Source: Zygnema cylindricum
Lineage: Eukaryota > Streptophyta > Zygnematophyceae > Zygnematales > Zygnemataceae
Assembly (NCBI GenBank): GCA_037447655.1
Contig: JBBHKE010003577.1
Location: 1 to 19,325, forward strand
Reading direction: 5' to 3'
Length of the DNA: 19,325 nt
The position numbers and the translations under genes are program-made. This document shows, in pieces, positions 16,234-19,325 of the stretch (positions are counted from its first letter, which is position 1; each line of letters begins with the position of its first letter). The notes under the pieces were generated by a model. It had not been told where the DNA came from. It saw nothing but the letters and a program-made list of their open reading frames with translations, and did no database searches.

Positions 16234-17440
16234 ATGTCTGAGAATGAATTATGGCTTAAAAGGCTAGGTCATGTTAATTATGACAGCTTGAGCAAAATGG
16301 TGAAATCTGGCAAAATAGAAGGTGTCTCTTTCACAGATCAGCCAGTTAAAACATGTGATGGCTGCTATTTGGAAAAGATTCACAAGCTGCCTTTTCCACA
16401 AGAATCGGAGCACAGGTCAACGAAGGTCTTACAGCTCGTTCATTCTGATGTGTTGGGCCCGACTCAGATCCCATCTGCTGGGGGGGTCCGCTTCATGGTG
16501 ACTTTTACTGATGATTTTTCCAGATATACTAAGGTGTATTTCATGAGAGAGAAAAGTGAAGTCTTTTCACACTTCAAACACTACAAGTCTTGGGGGGAGA
16601 AGCTACATGGTGTTTTGATTTTGGAACTCAGATCCGATAATGGAGGCGAATATATGTCAAATGAGTTTAAGCAGTTTCTTTTGGATGAAGGCATCCGTCG
16701 TCAGCTGACTGTTCCTTACACACCTCAACAAAATGGTGTTTCAGAGAGGTTAAATAGGACGGTTACAGAGTGTGCTAGATCTATGCTTGATGATAAAAGT
16801 ATAGATATGAAATTCTAGGCTGAGGCCTTAAATTGTGCAGTTTATATCAAATATAGACTTGGGTCCAAATCGGTTAGCACCACACCTTTTGAATTATGGA
16901 CAGGTAGATAACCCCAGGTCAGTCATTTTATAGTATTTGGGAGTAAATGCTTTATTTTAAATACTTCTCAGTCTACATGGAAAATGGAGCCAAAATGGTT
17001 ACCGAAAATACTTATGGGTTATGATGATTATTCAAAAGGGTATAAGGTATATGTTCTGGGAAAGAACAAGATTGTGGTGTCCAGAAATGTTATTATAAAA
17101 GATGAAGGGGATTCCGCAGATCTATTTACAATGATTGACAAACAGGTTGAAGAGAAATCTCAGGAATGTGTCGTTTTTGATACTATCAAAACCACTTACT
17201 TTCCAATGGTTCAGCAACCTATTGCAGAGCGAGTTTCTTCTGATCAACAAGGTCATGAACAACACCAACAAGAGCAAGCTGAGAGGCTCCAGGAGCAGAC
17301 ACGGGAGGTTACAAGACAGACAAAGAATGCTAGACAGCCATCGGTCTCCGCCTCTGGATTTTTCCGGGGGGAAAGAGATCTAGTAGCCGTCTGCAAACAG
17401 GTTCCCACTTTGCTTTTTCTTCAACTTCAGGAGAACCTCT
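16234..17440 (+). pseudogene. pol (INT): Copia integrase, interrupted
   Basis: The GAG-pre-integrase/HHCC region comes first (ELWLKRLGHVNYDSL...CDGCYLEK). The first histidine of the usual LWHxRLGH is leucine here, so the zinc site has lost one ligand; the second H and CxxC remain. The rve core carries all three catalytic acids: D in VHSDVLGP, D in RSDNGGEY and E in NGVSERLNRT, the last two 35 residues apart (D35E). TAG 16816-16818 replaces the tryptophan of the usual FWAEA, and TAA 16909-16911 follows GR. The C-terminal part (WLPKILMGYDDYSKGYKVY, VVSRNVIIKDE) is recognisable. It then becomes a Gln-rich tail (QQGHEQHQQEQAERLQEQ) and leaves frame between 17334 and 17440, perhaps at the G6 run 17366-17371. 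It would insert the cDNA in the nucleus. Confidence 0.9.
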
Positions 17441-18605
17441 GACCATCCGGGAGGCCTTCTCATCAACCGAAAGAAATCACTGGATTGAGGCAGCAAATGA
17501 CGAGATGAAATCGACAATGGAAGCTCAAACGTGGGAATTAGTTGATCTTCCTCCGGACCAGAAAGCTATTGGCAGCAAATGGGTGTTCAAAGTTAAGTTA
17601 AATCCGGATGGAACAATCGAGAGATACAAAGCCAGACTTGTGGCAAAGGGCTACAATCAGAAGGAGGGAATTGATTTTGAGGAAACCTTCTCTCCGGTGG
17701 TAAGGTTTCCAACTGTCATAATTCTGTTGAGTCTAGCTGCAATTGAAAATATAGAAGTTCATCAAATGGATGTTAAGACTGCTTTTCTTCATGGAGAGCT
17801 TGAAGAAACTATCTATATGAAGCAACCTGAAATGTATGAAGAGACAGGAAATGAAAAATTAGTCTGCAAACTGCTGAAATCTTTGTATGGGCTGAAACAA
17901 GCCCCTAGACAATGGAACTTGAAGTTGGATGAGTTCCTAACTGGACTAGGTTTAAAAAGATTAAGTTCAGATCATTCTGTGTATGTTTTACAAGGAAATG
18001 ATGGAATACTCTATATTGTTGTATATGTAGATGATCTGCTGCTTATCAACAAATTTACGGATGAAATAAATTGTATTAAGGGAGCTTTAAACTCCAGATT
18101 TGAGATGAAGGATCTTGGTGAAGCCAAATATATATTAGGGATACAAGTAGAGAGAGATAGAAACAAAAGACAGATAATGTTAACTCAAAAGGAAGCCATA
18201 GGTTCCATGCTTGAAAAATTTGAAATGAAGGAAGTAAAAGGGTGTGTAACTCCTATGGAATTCGGGCAGAAATTAGAGGGAAGTGACTCTGATTCAAGAA
18301 TTCTAGTCAGTGAGAGCCTAGAGTTAGAGGAGGAGGACTTTATGGCATCAAAACCATACAGGCAGGTAGTCGGTAGCGTTATATATTTTATGAATTGCAC
18401 GAGGCGTGACATTGCAGCTGTTGGCTCTTTAAGTAGAAGTCTGCAGAATCCGAAAAAGGCAGACTGGGAGGCTGCAAAGAGAGTTCTGAGATACCTGGCA
18501 GGAACTCGAAACCTCAAGGTTGTTCTTGGAGGAGGAGAAGTAAAACTGCAAACTAGGAGCGATGCTAGCTATGGTGACATGCCTAGCAGAAAATCTACTA
18601 CATGA
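17420..18605 (+). pseudogene. pol (RT): Copia reverse transcriptase
   Basis: Frame 3, open from about 17334 to the stop at 18603; the longest ATG-initiated part is 17505-18602 (366 residues). Family landmarks in order, numbered from 17505, are AANDEM before the start, WELVDLPP (10-17), KWVFKVKLNPDG (25-36), ARLVAKGYNQKEGIDFEETF (43-62), catalytic D89 in HQMDVKTAFLHG, LKSLYGLKQAPRQW (124-137) and the YVDD catalytic pair (174-177). The thumb/connection follows with YILGIQVERD and YRQVVGSVIYFMNCTRRDI. This is the best-preserved part of the element: no stop lies inside the polymerase domain. It copies the element RNA to DNA in the particle. TGA at 18603-18605 stops translation in early RNase H. 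Confidence 0.93.
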
Positions 18606-19077
18606 TTTGTTTTGCAGATTGGAAATGGAACTTGCTGCTAGAGCAACAAACTTCAAAAAGTGACAGCTCAGTCAACAATGGAATCGAAATATATGGCAGC
18701 AAGCTCTGCCCTCAAGGAACTCCTATGGGTAAAGGCACTTTTGCAGGAATTGGGATACATGCAAACTGGTCCTCAGGTGATCTGGTGTGACTACCAGGCA
18801 ACAATTGCAACCGCCTCCAATCCCAACCACCACTTTAAGAGTATGCACATGGATGTCAAACTTCATTTTGTCAGAGAAAAGGTGCTTGCTAGAGTCATAA
18901 AACTGTACTATTTGTCTGATGAAAACATGGTCGCATTTTGTCAAAGAAAAGGTGCTTTCTAGAGTCATAAAACTGTACTATTTGCCTGATGAAAACATGT
19001 TCGCAGACATGCTAACTAAAGCTCTGGCTGCACCAAAAATAAAGTTTTGTAGACAGGCTATTGGTTTGAGTGAATAG
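18540..19077 (+). pseudogene. pol (RH): Copia RNase H and C-terminus, interrupted
   Basis: The domain begins with SDASYGDMPSRKSTT, where D is the first metal ligand. TGA 18603-18605 stands where the usual glycine of STTG should be, and TAG 18639-18641 follows. The second acid is E in STMESKYMAAS and the third is D in VIWCDYQATI. An HMDVKLHFVREKV segment leads into the conserved end of the family. A 70-bp tandem duplication (18864-19003) inside this end shifts frame, so the terminal ADMLTKALAAPK and the final TAG (19075-19077) are read only in another frame. RNase H removes the RNA template strand; this copy could not be made whole. Confidence 0.9.
18864..19003 (+). repeat. 70-bp tandem duplication in RNase H
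   Basis: 18864-18933 and 18934-19003 are head-to-tail copies starting CATTTTGTC, differing at only a few positions. 70 is not a multiple of three, so the pol frame is shifted. Confidence 0.92.
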
Positions 19078-19093
19078 CTGAGTCTAAACCTTT

Positions 19094-19100
19094 AGGGGAG
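19094..19100 (+). promoter_or_regulatory. Polypurine tract
   Basis: AGGGGAG directly before TGTTGG of the 3' LTR. It is the expected primer site for plus-strand DNA synthesis and fixes the LTR start. Confidence 0.85.
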
Positions 19101-19325
19101 TGTTGGTTTCAACGCTTTATCCTCAGTAGATAATGCTGTGAGGGGAGGTTTACTAATTAGAATATTTTTGGGTCCTTGAAGTTGTAATACTTACCTTATA
19201 TAGTGTGACAGTGGGTTGGTAACTCTGGAGTGTATTGTAAGGTCACATAGACACGTGTCAGTATCAAGGACAATACAGAAAAAGCGGAGTATAATTGGAC
19301 ACATGTAACACATTGAACGAAGTCA
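19101..19325 (+). repeat. 3' LTR, first 225 bp
   Basis: Starts TGTTGGTTTCAACGC and aligns with 12597-12821 without gaps, with 13 substitutions by eye (about 94% identity). The window ends inside it, so the 3' LTR's SINE-like unit and second promoter module cannot be checked here. Confidence 0.92.

Larger units (their letters stand above)
12597..19325 (+). mobile_element. Ty1/copia LTR retrotransposon, decayed, 3' end off the window
   Basis: The element has a 5' LTR (12597-14873), primer-binding site (14874), gag, protease, integrase, reverse transcriptase and RNase H in the order that defines Ty1/copia, a polypurine tract (19094-19100) and the start of the 3' LTR (19101). If the 3' LTR has the same length, the element is about 8.8 kb and ends near 21377. 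It sits inside LTR-D on the opposite strand; the 5 bases before it, CTCTC (12592-12596), are the predicted target duplication. The polyprotein frame is interrupted by stops at 15232, 15574, 15998, 16816, 16909, 18603 and 18639, and by frame changes near 15740, 16230 and 17334-17440. It is non-autonomous at best. The LTR divergence of 13 in 225 indicates an old insertion. Confidence 0.92.

Noticed and set aside
18185-18517. 110-codon antisense frame inside reverse transcriptase
   Set aside because: Shadow of a well-supported RT frame.

Overview
This window is eukaryotic, transposon-dominated DNA with no intact host gene that I can support. It holds a decayed Ty1/copia LTR retrotransposon, relics of related LTRs, antisense tRNA-derived SINE-like units, several terminal-inverted-repeat (MITE-like) elements, foldbacks and minisatellites. 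The organism cannot be named from the sequence. Two features of the LTR promoters, a conserved ACACGTGG G-box-like site and dense GTAC cores upstream of TATA boxes, would suit a green-lineage host, but that is inference.

Layout. Positions 1-4400 are AT-rich intergenic DNA with small DNA-transposon-like units: a foldback (41-154), a 202-bp MITE with a perfect 8-bp target duplication (661-862), two diverged copies of one ~600-bp MITE family (1148-1736 and 2764-3385), a probable further TIR element (about 1899-2620), and a second foldback (3417-3551). A 175-200-bp dispersed repeat occurs once in each orientation (3665-3839 minus, 9621-9824 plus). A solo copia-type LTR lies at 4422-5170. Positions 5170-10300 hold a polypyrimidine tract, an unidentified coding-like relic on the minus strand (6664-7047), A-rich direct repeats, and two clusters of a 60-bp GTAC-containing minisatellite.

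From 10304 to the end the window is nested retrotransposon sequence. A SINE-like unit on the minus strand (10304-10549) abuts an LTR (10550-11265). A tRNA primer-binding site and a broken gag fragment follow, and then a second LTR of the same family in the opposite orientation (12140-12596). That second LTR is cut by the main element, which starts at 12597 and runs off the right edge. The main element has a 2,277-bp 5' LTR (TGTTG...CAACA), a primer-binding site matching the anticodon region of initiator tRNA-Met (14874), and gag, protease, integrase, reverse transcriptase and RNase H in the Ty1/copia order. A polypurine tract (19094-19100) and the first 225 bp of the 3' LTR follow.

The main element cannot make its polyprotein in its present form. 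Its reading frame has at least six in-frame stops, three frame changes and a 70-bp tandem duplication in RNase H. The two LTRs differ at 13 of the 225 comparable positions, so the insertion is not recent. The most unusual points are the composite LTR with two promoter-like modules and an antisense SINE-like unit inside it, the gag start codon lying inside the primer-binding site, and the strong concentration of GTAC cores and GTAC-bearing inverted repeats in LTRs and MITEs but not in the retrotransposon coding region.
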